From: Lates calcarifer
Taxonomy: Eukaryota > Chordata > Actinopteri > Centropomidae
NCBI RefSeq assembly: GCF_001640805.2
Contig: NC_066852.1
Location: forward strand, 6,122,194 to 6,186,193
Reading direction: 5' to 3'
Length of the DNA: 64,000 bases
The notes under the pieces are model-generated. The model saw nothing but the letters and a program-made list of their open reading frames with translations, had not been told where the DNA came from and ran no database searches. Numbering within the stretch: position 1 is the first letter of the stretch; every line of letters starts with the position of its first letter. Below, in pieces: positions 10,740-23,385 of this stretch. The translations under genes were made by a program, and so were the position numbers.

Positions 10740-13400
10740 GAGAGCACAGCTTTGGAGAGTAAGGACTGCTAAATCACAAATACACACATGACCAGGTCAT
10801 TGACCTGGCCAGTACTATTACAATAACCACTGAAAAGACCTGTCACCACTTGACAACTGCTGCCATGGTTCATCAAAATGTATTCACACTACAGACTTGC
10901 ACATGCATCACATCCACCCCAGGACAGTTCCGGTCAGTAAAATTGATTGTGACTGAATTACTCATTTTCACATTAGTGGACTAAATAACATGCAGTGACT
11001 ATTTGTGATAAAGGAGAGCAAATAGTCAGCATGCACTCTGTGAAGTCACTGGATTTTGCTTGGCACTGGTTGTGCTCGATGGATCATAATCTGGATTTCA
11101 ATGTTGGTCTTGTTTCTTCTCTCACTTACAGAGGCTGGATCTATAGATTAGACACTCAAACCTAGTAAGTAAATAAGAAAAGTAATGACAGCTTCTTTTA
11201 CAGGGATGAGCCAATGTTAAGTGATAATACATGACAAGCTGCTCTGATATATGAAAATCATGCTTGAACACAGTGGAGTCTGATATTTTTGTGTATCAGG
11301 ACACCTCTGAGTGTATCGTCAGGTTTACATGCCCATTTGTCACAGTCAAAAAATGGCTGTGTTCAAACTGTCATCAAGTTTGTTGTTTGTAAACATGAAC
11401 CTGAGCATGATTAACCCATAAGTAAGTCTGTTTGACCAGTTACAGTTAATTGGTAACATAACTGTTGCTAGGGCTACCTCCAGTTTTTGTGCAACTTATT
11501 TAGAACAATGTTGATGGGAACTATTTGAGTTGTCCTGTTGTACGATTTTGAATGGAGCCCTGCCAGCCAATCTGAAACAAATATCTTCTGTAGCCATGGT
11601 ATGAAAAACTGAGCACAGTTTGGTTACACTCAACAGTTAGATGATATAGATAAGATGTTGTGAAATATCTCTAACTGCTAAATTGTGTTTCTGTGTTGAA
11701 TTATGTGACTCAAGGCATGTTTAGTGTAATGTGCTGCACCTATCTCACTGTGATTATTGATAATAGTAATGATCAGAAATGCACTACATGGACCCAGTAT
11801 TGAAAATGTATAATTGAAGAAGAATTACACAATGAATTTCTAATAAGCTGTGGAATGAAAAAAAATGTACCCAGTATCTGCCATTTAGTGTGACTGTTTG
11901 AAAGTGATGATTCATTCACCCCTGAAGTCTTATCTGTTTATTTATCAATGGCGTCATTTAATGTCTTTATAATTTAATATATTTGAGCTGATATGAACGA
12001 AAATATATTGTAATTTATTGTAAGTTGTCAATTATATTGAAATTTTAACCAAGTGTGTCTGCACTGGATCCATCACCCACCCTGGCTGTACTATATTACT
12101 TCTTCATTTGTGCACAAGAGGACAATATTTTTCAGAGGGAATGTGGCATCTGGGGAACACTGATTATAAATACATATAATATTATGTTTTAAATTCTGTG
12201 ATCCATGTTAAACAGTATCCTTGTGTTAGATTTGCAAATGCAAAAAGCAGGCAGATAGCATCAATATTGTTAAAAGAGAAAAGAGGTACTTTTAGAGGGT
12301 TTTAACCCTAACCCTGAAAAAAAGGCAGAACTGAAAAACATGACCTTAAAACAAACATCTGAGATACAATGTGGAGGAGAACCACAACACCTGTCATGCA
12401 GGTAAGGTATAAAAGCAGTTATAATCACCACCTGAGATACCAGTCCACTTTACATGGCATTTAAGCAGGATAAGATGATGGTGGTATCCAGAACCGTGCT
12501 ATAATCCAAAATAAATAGAGCTCGGAATTCCCTTGTGTCAATGGCTAAAACAAATCAGTCCTTACTTTGAGCAGAGCTGGACGTTGTGCTAAAATGGGCC
12601 ATTAAATCGTGAAAAACACAAGGAAAATAGTGAATCAGTAAACTGTAAACTTGGATAAAATAATTCTTCCTTGAATGTCTGATTGGGGAATTTATGAATT
12701 TCAAAGTAACGCAAGAGGGGAAAAAAGACAATTCGGCATGCAGGTAAACATCAGACCAGCTTATGTAAATCCTTTCATGGAAATTTGGTATTAACGCAAT
12801 GAGTCAAGTAAAAGTAGGGCTGTTAAGGTTAGTGCTTGTATGAGAGACACATGGGTTTGTTGTACGTTTTCAGAGTCTCTCTGTGTTTGTATTGTTCAAA
12901 ATGTTCAACCAACGCTTAAACCCCACCGCCTCTCCTGGAGGACACGATAATATCAATGATCGACAGGGTAAAGTGACCAATAACACGTGTAGTGTTCATA
13001 ACTCACCACTGAAAATAAAACTTTTGAGAACTCCAGTCTAGATAAATCACATTGATTGCCAAGTCGCAATTTTACGAGCTGTTTTTCAAAAAAAGACATG
13101 CCGTGATCACAATGTTTAAGGATAAGATGAATTAATCTGTAGAAAATGCATCATTAGAATGTTTGTCCTATATGCATAATAAAATGTTACTGTAGGAACA
13201 GCGGGACAGCGGGAGTCTCCAGGTTAAATAAGGTTAAATAGAGATGTCTTTACGGCTTCAAACACCTTGTTGTGGACATAGAGAGAGAAGAGAATAAGAA
13301 CACAAGAGAAAAACGGAAGCGTTGCTTTTAGCTGTCAAAGCAGTATCCCATTTTTCCCCACACATCATGAATGCAGCAGTAGCCCGGCAGACAGGACAAC
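10740..13400 (+). other. slc8a2 3' UTR and slc8a2-hnrnpl intergenic region
   Basis: No coding potential is seen. The first part is presumably slc8a2 3' UTR. An AATAAA at about 12510-12515 is one possible polyadenylation signal but is not decisive. A two-unit TTAACCC-like stretch at about 12301-12315 is too short to be telomeric. The last few hundred bases should contain the hnrnpl promoter and 5' UTR; the segment 13300-13480 is richer in CpG than its surroundings. Confidence 0.5.
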
Positions 13401-16400
13401 ATGGCTGCTGCTGCGGGCCGATACTACGGAGAAGGTGGCAGAGCGACGAAAAGACAGAAAACTGAGGACGGAGGAATGACAACGGTGAGGGTTCACGTCT
13501 TACCTTGGTAGTCCGTGCTTTATTGTGTTAAAATGTGCTAGCTTTTGCTTTTTCTACGAGAGAAATTCAGCTTCACAAAGTAGTGCTTTACTCACCACTA
13601 GCTAAAATGAAGAAGCTAACTAGCCAGGTTAGTTAACCAAAGCAAACCCGTTCGCGTTAACGCTAGTTTGGTCAGGTTTAGATAGAAAAACGTTAAAGCG
13701 GCGAAGGAGTTGATGTAATTGTCTAATTAAATCTCGACACGTAATTGCCTTTGTGTGTACTGATAGAAAACACATTGTAGGTAATCATAAGCTGTTCAAA
13801 TGAATATACAGAATTTCTCGGTTTTTCAGGTCAGCGTTTTAACGTCCATGACAACGTTAGTTATTAACGTTAACCTTCAATGCAGTGTATTTTTAAAAGA
13901 CTCTGGGACTACTGTTTGTTCATCTCTTGCGGTTTGCTGCTCCATCCCCTATTCACCAGCGGTGGAAGCATTTCATGACCCTACAAGCATCATCTTGTGT
14001 GTTTCATTTGCAGGAGAGCTATGATGACCCTCATAAACCGCTACCCTCCCCGGTGGTGCACATCAGGGGCTTGGTGGACGGTATAATGGAGGCTGACCTG
14101 GTGGAGGCCCTGCAGGAGTTTGGGGCCATCAGGTAACATCAGATCACCTGAGACCCTGTATGTTCAACGTACTCAACATCTTCACTGTGATTCTCATGCT
14201 GCCGGTTCCATGGCCCATGTTGTGATGTTGTGTGACCTTTCATATTAACCTCATAAACGTACTGACAGGCAGCACCATCCCAACCCACAGTCATCTTGTC
14301 ATACTGTTCTGACTTTTATGTTGTCATTTCACTTGGCAATGCAAGAGCTCCGCACTGTTAGAAGCCAATATTCACTCTCTTGTCAGATGTTAGTTATCTC
14401 TTTTTTTTCCACCAACCACTTTTTTACTTATCTGTGCTGCTCCATGCTGGGCACGTAGCTTAAGGCTTATCTGAGCTTGTCTGTTGGAAACAACTGCCTG
14501 TTGTTTTATAAGGGGACTTTAGCAAGTACAATGAAACACAAATCCTAATCGGTGGTTTAAAAAAGGTGTAGAGCTACAAATTTGAATTCTTTTTAACTCC
14601 TTGATCTTATTGGGAATTCCTCGTTTCAGTACTAATAAGAAAAAAATCCCCTAATTCTGGTGTAAATGTATTTAGTTTAGCACTAAGTCTGTTCTAAGTA
14701 AGTTCAGCCAAATCACCAGTGAAAATGTTTTTTTTTGCTTTTATTAATGAAATATGGTGCTGTGACTTATAGGTTCTGAAATTTTCCTTTTGCAATTTTT
14801 ATTGACAGTTATGTGGTTATGATGCCCAAGAAGCGCCAGGCCCTGGTGGAGTATGAGGACATGAATGGCTCCTGCAATGCTGTTACGTATGCTGCGGAGA
14901 ACCAGGTTTACATTGCTGGCCACCCTGCCTTCATCAATTACTCCACCAGCCAAAAGATCTCCCGGCCAGGAGACTCAGACGACACCCGGAGCGTCAATAA
15001 CGTGTTGCTGCTCACAATCATAAACCCCATCTATCCTATAACTACGGTAATGTGATTATAAAAACAAGTGTCCGTGTCACAGCGTCACATCAGTTTATGT
15101 AGAAATGTGTAAAACTGTATACATTACTGTATGATGACAAATCCAGGCAGAATATTATGAATCAGTAATTAAAAAGAAAATTGATTATTGGCCTTTGTGA
15201 ATTGGTTAAGACTTTTAGAAGATAAAAATCACAATACTTGCCTGAATTAATTTTTTCACCTACCTCTAATACAGAGATGTATTAGTCTGTGTTAGCATGC
15301 TTTTAAAATGCAAATGATGTGTACTTTTTTTGTTTGTTTTTTCCATAAAATATTCTTTTCACACTTAATTTCCTTTCCATCTTGATATTACTGATTTATA
15401 GAAATGGCATCAATGTACCAATTTAAATTTGGATAACAGTTAACAAGTGTGATGACTACTACATAAATGTATCCATGTGCTTCTACAGGATGTGCTCTAC
15501 ACCATTTGTAACAACTGTGGTCCTGTACAGAGGATTGTCATCTTCAGAAAGAATGGTGTTCAGGCCATGGTTGAATATCCTTTTTAAGAACTACCTTTTA
15601 AATTGGCCATGTTGCTCTACATTTGGACATATAACAAACGGATTTTTAATTATACAGACCTCCCCTTAACTCATTGCTGCCACATTTGATTCGGTCCAAA
15701 GTGCTCAGAGGGCTAAAGCCTCTCTGAATGGAGCAGACATCTATTCTGGCTGTTGCACTCTAAAGATCGAGTATGCCAAGGTGAGTGTATGGCAATATCT
15801 AATCTGCCTATATACGTGTAGAATTAAAATCAAGACGTCAGTGAGTGGAGACTAGTTTTTAATTTTTTGTAATGTAATCCTGTCTACAGCCAGCGCGCCT
15901 TAATGTCTTCAAGAACGACCAAGACACGTGGGACTACACAAACCCCAACCTAAGTGGCCAAGGTAACATGCAGTCTACAGCCCTTCCTTCCCCTATATTT
16001 CTTCCTCTTTTCCTCTCATGCCACTGTACGGGATGGTTAGGGTTCTCTGCCTCCGGGGGTATTGCCTTTGATCACAGATGAATGGTTTCTTCACCACTCA
16101 TGCTGCACAACTCAGTGTTCATAGGCAGTATTCCTGTGACGCCTTCACAATCTTCATGCATTTTCTCGCCACACAGCAGGCACAAAGTAAGGGCATGAGG
16201 AGCAACCTCAAGGGCAGCCAACCTCAATTACAGGCTCATGCATGCAAAAAGCCCAACGCACATGTCACTGTAGCATATGCGGGTGCACCATTCCTCACAT
16301 AGGTTCACGTTCCCTATAGAGCATGCCACAGCTGCACAACCTCACATCCCCGCCTAATCTAATCCGGTAAACACTAGAACTATCACACCTGTCAGCATTT

Positions 16401-19400
16401 TTTCAAACATAGTGGAGATTTTATCATAGCTTAAAGTAGACATTGCACTAGCCAGCTGAGTTGACTTGAGAGACAGCTAGGCACACCTCATGTTAAAGGT
16501 CCCATGAAATGACTCCTGAGATCTGAAATGTCTCCTAGGCTTTGATGTGCAGTACACCTATTTCTGCATGAAGGCTGGACTTAACAGTGGGTGGGACTGG
16601 GTTTGTGGATAGGTGGAGCATAAACAGCAGTATGAATGCTGTCAGTAGTTGCCATTGTGACAAGGATTGAACTCCCAACTGTAGGTTTGGGTGTTTGCAT
16701 TACAGTCAGCAGACAGAAGCTGCCGAGGTTGGATGGCATTCTTAGTCTGTGATAACATTGTTAATGGGTGGATGATCCTGCATATACCTCTTGTTCATGA
16801 TGAGTTACTAAAAATGACAGTTAACAGTTAGGAAAAGCGTTTGGATTTGGTATAAAAATGGGTAAAATGCATTACATATTATGCATATAACCATTGATGA
16901 TAGAACCAAAGATATGGGAATGAGAACATTCTGCAGTTCATGGGACCTTTAATGTAAAATTAAAGGTAAAATTATATATAGATATATGTCTGTATAATAT
17001 GTATTGTTTTGAGCCTGACTAATGAACTTTGTAGAACACTGGAGTGGAATTAGGTTTAGGTTGGGATTACATCATGTGTTTTGTTGGTATAATCAGTCAT
17101 AGTGTTCCTGAAAAACTCCAGGATTTTTTTTTTTTTTTTTTTTTTTAATTCTTTTGCCAGACACTGTACAGGATGTAATCGTTTGTGTTTTACACAACCA
17201 GTACGGAAACATGTACATTGCAAGTTTCATACAGGTGTTTGACATCTTGTCCTCTCGAGACATTTCATGATATTCTAGTTTGTGCTGCCTTATGAACCAG
17301 AGGTACTCCTTGTGTCCTCACTGTGCATACTCATACAGGCTTACCTCAGCCTCCAAGCAGACACATGCTGCAAAGATGCAGTGGCTTCTACAGCTACAGT
17401 ATAACAGCACCCACAGCCACAACCATATAAATCAGCTCTGTGGCATACATCGGACACAGTGGGGCAACAAACACCGGAACACAACCTCAACTCAGTACTT
17501 CCTTATTCCAAGTCCATCATCACCCCTATCTCCACCACCTGACATGGGAATCCATTTTATTTTTGGTGGTGGACAGTAGCCACCATTTCAGTTTGAGGGA
17601 CAGAAATACTCCAAGGCCACGCGAACAGACACCTCGCATATCCATCACAGACTGACGATAGATTGATAAGCATCTACCACCACCTCTTTACCAGTACAGC
17701 ACATCTGCAGAGCCACGAGGAGTCACCACTTTTGACACAACACACTGATGATGGGGGCGGGAGTCAGGTGTGTGGTCGTTGCGGCCACGCCTCCTAGCCC
17801 TTGGGATGTGCCTGCCATAACACAACCACAGGGAGCAACAGAGGAGTTTTCAGACACACTCAGCCCGACCAGGGAACAGACGACACCACATACTGGGGCA
17901 GTAAACAAAAAAGAGGCCATTCTCTTTCTCAGATGCTAATACCGCTTGTCTCTACCGTTCTGTGCCGAACACAACATGACAACACAACGAGCTGAATATC
18001 GGCAACACACAGAACTGAACCGCCATGACAGCACATCATCACGCAGATATTCCAGATGACTTATTGTCAAGCACTAGATGCCTTTTCACTTTGCAAGTGG
18101 CTGACAACTATTACACCAAATAAGTGAGCATCACGTGAACGCCCATTTTTACATGAGAAGAAATATCCACGGGGGGGCCTATGAAGACACAAGCATCAAA
18201 CACCTATCAAGCATATAAGCACAGAGGCAAACAGATTACAGATCCTTTCCCAAAGCTTTCTATTTATGGACTCTGGTGTTCTGTTTTTTCCCCTGTGCCT
18301 TCCTCCCCATTTCCCTCCTTCTCTCTGTGCTGTTCTTGTGTTGTTTCATTTACCCTTTTTTTGCACTGGCCCATAGTGATGCCTTTAACGCCTCCCGTGT
18401 GATGCAGGTTTGGCTCAGTGTGTCTGTGGACTGACAGCCCACTCTCAAAGGGTGCAAATGTCCTGCTTTGTGGTCAGAGCACGGTAAGATGGAAATGAGC
18501 CTCTGATAGCAACTTTAAAAACAAACTGGCAGCAAGTCAGAATCAAGCATGGACCTGTGGATGTACTTTTCTCTCTGGTGGTGGGGATGCAAAGAAGGAA
18601 AGAAGAAAGGAAAGACTGAAGAGGGAGAATGAGTTGAGGCTGGAGTCAGAGGTTGGCGGGTAGCATCCTTGATGAAGACTGCCCCCTACCTGCCCACTGT
18701 GTCCCATGCTCCATGTGTGGTGCTGTAAGTACTTGAAAGAAATGAATGAATAATCTGACTTTATGGTTAAAAGTTGAAAGTTATTGTGAAACTAAACCAA
18801 CTTGACTGTTTTTGTCTTAAATTTGTGAGCCACCATGTTAATACTACATCATCATAGTAGTAGAGCCATAGTAACACCAGCAAACAGACATTAGTAATGT
18901 AACGGACCAGGTCTGAATTCAAGTGGCAGCTTTTTAATTCAAAATTATAATTAAAATATTCTAAGATATTTATTAATGTCTGATTATACGACCTTAAATT
19001 AAATCACCAAGCACCTTAGTATCAGGGGGAATGAGTGGGGCCTGTCAGTGGGGCAAACTTTGATATCTAACTTGATCCTGTTAGGGGATGTTTGGAAAGC
19101 TGTACATGGATTTTACTCTTGGAGCAACATAAGTATCTGTTAATATGGATTTTACAATAGTTGGTTTTAATGTTTACAGATGTGGATTTTGGTTTTGGTG
19201 CTGTTCTTAGGTTGTTGTCACACCTGGTAGTGACACATTATAGTGAAATATAGTAATGTAACCATAGAAGGTATTGTTTGCTCAGGTATAATGGAACAAA
19301 GATAAATAAGAGTTTTATTTCTGTTCACTTTGTGTTGGACAAAAAAATTGAATTTAATTGGAATCAGTTTGTATGTTTAACACAAAATCCTATGTGGAGT

Positions 19401-22400
19401 TGGTTGTTGAAGTGGTGCTTTTAAGTCCCCACATGGTGACTACTCCCAGTAGCCCACTCGTATTGCATATCGGTTTGTGTTTCAAGTAACACATTCAATT
19501 AACAATCTGAGATTCAGGACAAATTTAAAGCAGCCACTGACGTAGTGTGATTAATTCCACCTGTATTATAGCCTTATTTTAACTTTCACTGCAGATTATA
19601 GTCAACAATATAGTATGTATACAGTGTTCATAACCAGAATCAGATGTATATTGACAAATAACCAAATTTTAAAATAGAATATTAAATCCTGTTCTCACAG
19701 TTAATTGCTAAGAGTAGTTGTTGATCTGTTAGACTTAAAGGGTCCACACAAAAACAGATGGATGTTGATGCAGAGAATTCACTTTGGGATTTGTTGAATG
19801 GAGCTTGTGGGAAAGCTTTTTTGCTATAACAAAATAGACTCTTATGGATAATGTTAGCACTTACTTTTTGAAGTGAATTTAAGCCAGTCTACACTTCTGT
19901 TTTCATTTTTGCTTTTCATCTAGTCCAAATACTTGATGTCTTTTCACCTCCTATGTTATACTCGTGTCTTATCCTGGTTTGTATAAACTGCTTAGTTCTC
20001 ATCACTTTCAATAAAACATGCCCAGACTGCAGGTGCTGCTCATAGCACTGATGCTTATGTTAATCTCTGATCTTCTATCTGAATGTTTCTGTTTCATATA
20101 ATTTTCTAGCATATAAAGAAATGTATTAATACAGTGTTGCCAGATTTTTTTCTTTTTTAATGTTAATTTGGATTTGACATGTGTATATGTGTACCTGCAC
20201 AGATGCTGATGGTGAAGGCAATTGGAACAGTTCACAAGGTGTGTGTGTTTATACTAGGATGGCAGATATAGGAGGTCTTTAAAAATGCTTAAAAGCTATC
20301 TTTCAAAATCATTGTAAAAAAATCTCCATTATGTCACATATTGGATTAGAAAAATAGAGCCTGCAGACTTTGTTTTAACACTTAAGATGTCAGTACCCTC
20401 TGTTGCATGTCAATCACAGCCTTGTCCCTTAGCACATAGTAGCTCATAATGTAACTGTTTGATAGGCAACTTTTATTTTACCTTTACCTTTTAGATCCCA
20501 ATGCCAATCCCAACAAGCGCCAGAGGCAGCCTGCTCTTCTGGGAGACCACCCACCTGATTATGGTAAATATTCAACAGAGTGGTCTTACATTAAGAATAA
20601 TGAATCACATTCCAATTCTATATCTATAACTAATTATATTATTTTATCCTGTAATGAAGGTGGCCCTCAAGGTGGGTATCATGGCTACAATGACGACAGC
20701 TACGGTCCCCCTCCTCCCCACCGTATGGGGCCAGGGATGGGTGGGCGTGGTCGGGGTAGCCAGCGCTATGGTCCTGGATACGGACCGCCACCCCCTGAGT
20801 ACGGACCACACGCTGACTCCCCAGTTCTTATGGTGTATGGCCTTGAGCCCTCCAAGATTAATGCTGACAAGGTCTTCAACATCTTCTGCCTCTATGGCAA
20901 TGTAGAGAGGGTGAGTAAGATGAAGCTAAACACCCTTCCATTACTCATCTCTTTGCTGTTAGACACCAAACACTGGTTGCTGCAAGCTCCTTACTGTTAA
21001 TTTCAGTGGAATTTAACAAATGTATTAAACTGATAATGATTACTGAAGATGGAATGGTAACAAATTGCTCAAGTGATGAGTGTAGTTAGTATAGGATGAA
21101 AGTTGATGCTTCCAACCATTGTCCATCAACAATATCGTATGATCTGGTCTGTGTGTAGTCAGCTGGATGCCTCTCTTCTTCAGGTTAAGTTCATGAAGAG
21201 TAAGCCTGGCGCAGCAATGGTGGAAATGGGAGACTGCTACTCTGTGGACAGGGCCATCACTCACCTCAACAATAACTTCCTTTTTGGACAGAAACTTAAT
21301 GTTTGGTAAGAAGAGCTGTCCAAAGCATTAGCACGGACTTAAAAAAAAAAAAAGAAAAGAAAAGAAACGACAAGCAAAGAAGATGCAGAGTGTAGAGCTA
21401 GATACACAAATGTATGACCTCTGGCTATCTTTCCTTGGCAGTGTGTCCAAGCAGCAGGCCATTGTGCCAGGACAGTGTTACCAGTTAGAGGACAACACCA
21501 GCAGCTTCAAAGATTTCCATGGATCACGCAACAACCGCTTCACCTCCCCAGAGCAGGCAGCCAAAAACCGAATCCAGCACCCCAGCAATGTCCTCCACTT
21601 CTTTAATGCACAGCCTGACATATCTGCAGAGATCTTTAACCAGGTAACGAAAGCTTCCAGGCCCTCTGTGAAAAGTAGATTTTCTAGAAACCACACTCTC
21701 AGTGAAACTGATCTCTCTTTCTAGGTCTGTGATGAACTTGGAATTAAGAGCCCCACAAGTGTGAAACTGTTCACTGGAAAGAGTGAGTAATGACTTACAG
21801 CCAGGCCAATAGTACAAACTGGTTTTGTTGAAGTGCATGTTGAATGTTATTAATGATTCTGTCCTCTTGATTTCAAAAAAGTTATTCAATGAGTGGGTAG
21901 ACAGATGTGTGTAGGAATGTACTATGCACTTATGCAGAGTACAGGGATGAGGATAGTTGTTTGGGAAGGTTTACACTGGCACCATCTGTAGGCATTTGTA
22001 TGTACACCTTTTCAGATATATTAGTGAGTGATCTTGAAACCCATATAGATATCTTATATAGAACATATGTAGTTCAGTGCATCAGAGCACAGTTGAGTAT
22101 TATTTATCATGGTAATTTAATCAGTTCCCTTTTATGTGGCACAAAAGGTGAGCGAAGTTCATCTGGCCTGCTGGAGTGGGAATCCATCAATGATGCCATG
22201 GAAGCCCTAGCTATGATGAACCATTACCAGATGAAAAACCCTAGTAAGTGGTCATCTTGTTACATTAACATACCAAAGTGTTTTTTAAAGGTTAGCCTTG
22301 TAAGTTTTACATTATGCTGTACATTTTAAAGCCTTCATAATGTCTTTTACCTATTTTGTTTTTTTATGTATTTTTTTTTTCTTTATCTCTTACAGGTGGG

Positions 22401-22454
22401 CCTTACCCTTACACATTGAAGCTGTGTTTCTCAACCACACACCATGCCAACTAA
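13401..22454 (+). CDS. hnrnpl: Heterogeneous nuclear ribonucleoprotein L, 13 coding exons
   Basis: Nuclear RNA-binding protein that binds CA-rich RNA and controls splicing. Coding exons: 13401-13484, 14014-14132, 14809-15046, 15489-15574, 15684-15780, 15890-15962, 20495-20563, 20660-20910, 21184-21305, 21442-21643, 21725-21782, 22148-22243, 22396-22454. The joined frame is open for 517 aa. Human hnRNP L is longer mainly through a Gly-rich N-terminus. RRM1 starts near residue 42 (VVHIRGL), RRM2 near 133 (VLLLTIINPIYPITT), RRM3 near 311 (VLMVYGLEPSKIN) and RRM4 near 425 (NVLHFFNAQPDI). A Gly/Pro/Tyr-rich linker in exons 7-8 precedes RRM3. The start at 13401 gives MAAAAGRYYG, like the mammalian MAAAGGGG...RYYG; nearer upstream ATGs are out of frame or stop at once. 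I choose hnrnpl over its paralogue hnrnpll from the linker and N-terminus. Intron 4 is of AT-AC type, and intron 6 is unusually long and CA-rich. Confidence 0.95.
15575..15683 (+). other. hnrnpl: Minor (U12-type) AT-AC intron in hnrnpl
   Basis: The 109-nt intron starts ATATCCTTTTT and ends CTGCCAC. Only this boundary keeps the reading frame: GA|A TTT GAT TCG encodes the conserved EFDSV of hnRNP L RRM2. A near-consensus U12 branch site, CCCCTTAAC, lies at 15662-15670, about 14 bases from the 3' end. No GT-AG pair in the region restores the protein. Confidence 0.9.
16493..16952. mobile_element. TTAA-flanked MITE (piggyBac-like) in hnrnpl intron 6
   Basis: The element starts TTAAAGGTCCCATGAA and ends with the exact reverse complement of those 16 bases, TTCATGGGACCTTTAA. 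TTAA at both outer ends fits the target site of piggyBac-type transposition. At 460 bp it has no transposase frame. Short elements with these ends are widespread in fish genomes. Confidence 0.75.
17124..17146. repeat. Poly-T run
   Basis: An uninterrupted run of about 23 T in hnrnpl intron 6. Confidence 0.9.
18408..18483 (+). other. hnrnpl: Candidate poison exon in hnrnpl intron 6
   Basis: A 76-nt segment is bounded by gatgcag and gtaaga. A long pyrimidine-rich tract lies upstream at about 18260-18360. Inserted between exons 6 and 7 it is open through its own length but shifts the frame, producing TGA inside exon 7 (in ...CCCACC TGA...). At least six exon junctions follow, so the transcript should be degraded by nonsense-mediated decay. 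It sits just after the CA-rich block. Its use has not been seen; the call rests on splice sites, frame and the known mammalian arrangement. Confidence 0.55.
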
Positions 22455-22729
22455 ATACTCTTCCCTTAAACTATTTGTAATGTTTTGTCTTTACATAGTA
22501 TACCACATTTCTGTTGTTATGTCCCATTAAACATTCAGTCAGTACTGACAAAAACTAGGATGGATGTGCTTGAGAGTATGTTACTTTAACTATGGTTTTG
22601 TATGATTTATTTTAGTTTTACCATGTTTTTCAATCAGTTGTTTATTTTGTATTTCACAACATTAGATTTAAATAAGTCCCCACTACCCTGAAATAACATT
22701 AAAGTGTGGACCTCTGTTTTTGGTTTTTA

Positions 22730-22735
22730 AATAAA
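22730..22735 (+). terminator. hnrnpl: Polyadenylation signal AATAAA of hnrnpl
   Basis: A canonical AATAAA lies 276 bases after the hnrnpl stop codon, in the right strand and position for its 3' end. A T/GT-containing stretch follows. Confidence 0.55.
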
Positions 22736-22959
22736 GTGAAAGTAATCATTATGTGAATATTGATTTAACCAGTGTTCATGTCTTCAGAGATGGTTTGTAT
22801 TCTTTCTCTCATCATTTCTTCCCTCTTGACAGAGAAACATTAAGTCCATTCATGGAGAAAACAAAAATCCATTGGTTGTCCAGTTCTTACAAAGAGAAGC
22901 AGCTGTAGTTTTCTGGATCACAGTCACACTTATGTATTTTAATAGTCAGAGTATAGAGG

Positions 22960-23260
22960 ATAATGACTTCCCACCACACCACAAAAACTATTTAGAAATG
23001 TCTTGAGGAACACGACAAAGACCTCAAAATGTTGACCTGGCCTCCAGTCTTCCCAGATCCCAGTCTGATCCAGCATCTGTGGGATGATCTGGAACAAGCC
23101 AGATACATGGAGGCCCCACCTCACAACCCACAGTACCCAAAGGACCTGCTACCAGTGTCCCGGTGTCAGACACCACAGCACACCCCCAGAGGTCCTGTGT
23201 TCATGCCATGTCAGGTCAGGAGGACCTACACAGTGTTAGGCAGGTCCCACAGATGCTGGA
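22960..23260 (+). mobile_element. Relic of the C-terminal part of a Tc1-like transposase
   Basis: The conceptual translation contains EEHDKDLKMLTWPP, then HLWDDLEQ and MEAPPHNPQ, matching the catalytic end (WP..SPDLNPIEHLWD) of a fish Tc1/mariner family. The DLNPIEHLW core is decayed (DPSLIQHLW). There is no start codon or N-terminal DNA-binding part on this side, so it is dead. It lies between hnrnpl and irf2bp1. Confidence 0.65.
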
Positions 23261-23385
23261 TTAGACTGGGAACTCAGTTCTTGTTATTAGCCAGTGATCA
23301 TTTCATTTCCATCTTTACTACGTCCACATGGATTCTAGAGACAGAGTACTTTTCTCCTCAAAGAGGTGAAAGTTTTCTTATGGAT

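Larger units (their letters stand above)
15963..20494 (+). other. hnrnpl: hnrnpl intron 6, long and CA-rich
   Basis: This 4.5-kb intron is by far the largest of the gene. About 17280-18240 is dense in CA-containing motifs (ACACAAC, CACACA, ACACCA) on the sense strand, the preferred ligand of hnRNP L itself. The intron also holds a TTAA-flanked MITE (16493-16952) and a poly-T run (17124-17146). In mammals intron 6 of HNRNPL carries an autoregulatory alternative exon (from memory of the literature), so the same role is likely here. Confidence 0.7.

Noticed and set aside
12301..12315. TTAACCCTAACCC, telomere-like
   Set aside because: Only two units; no internal telomeric array.
13367..13400. 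ATG at 13367 and 13371 as hnrnpl starts
   Set aside because: The first is out of frame with the protein and the second stops after three codons.
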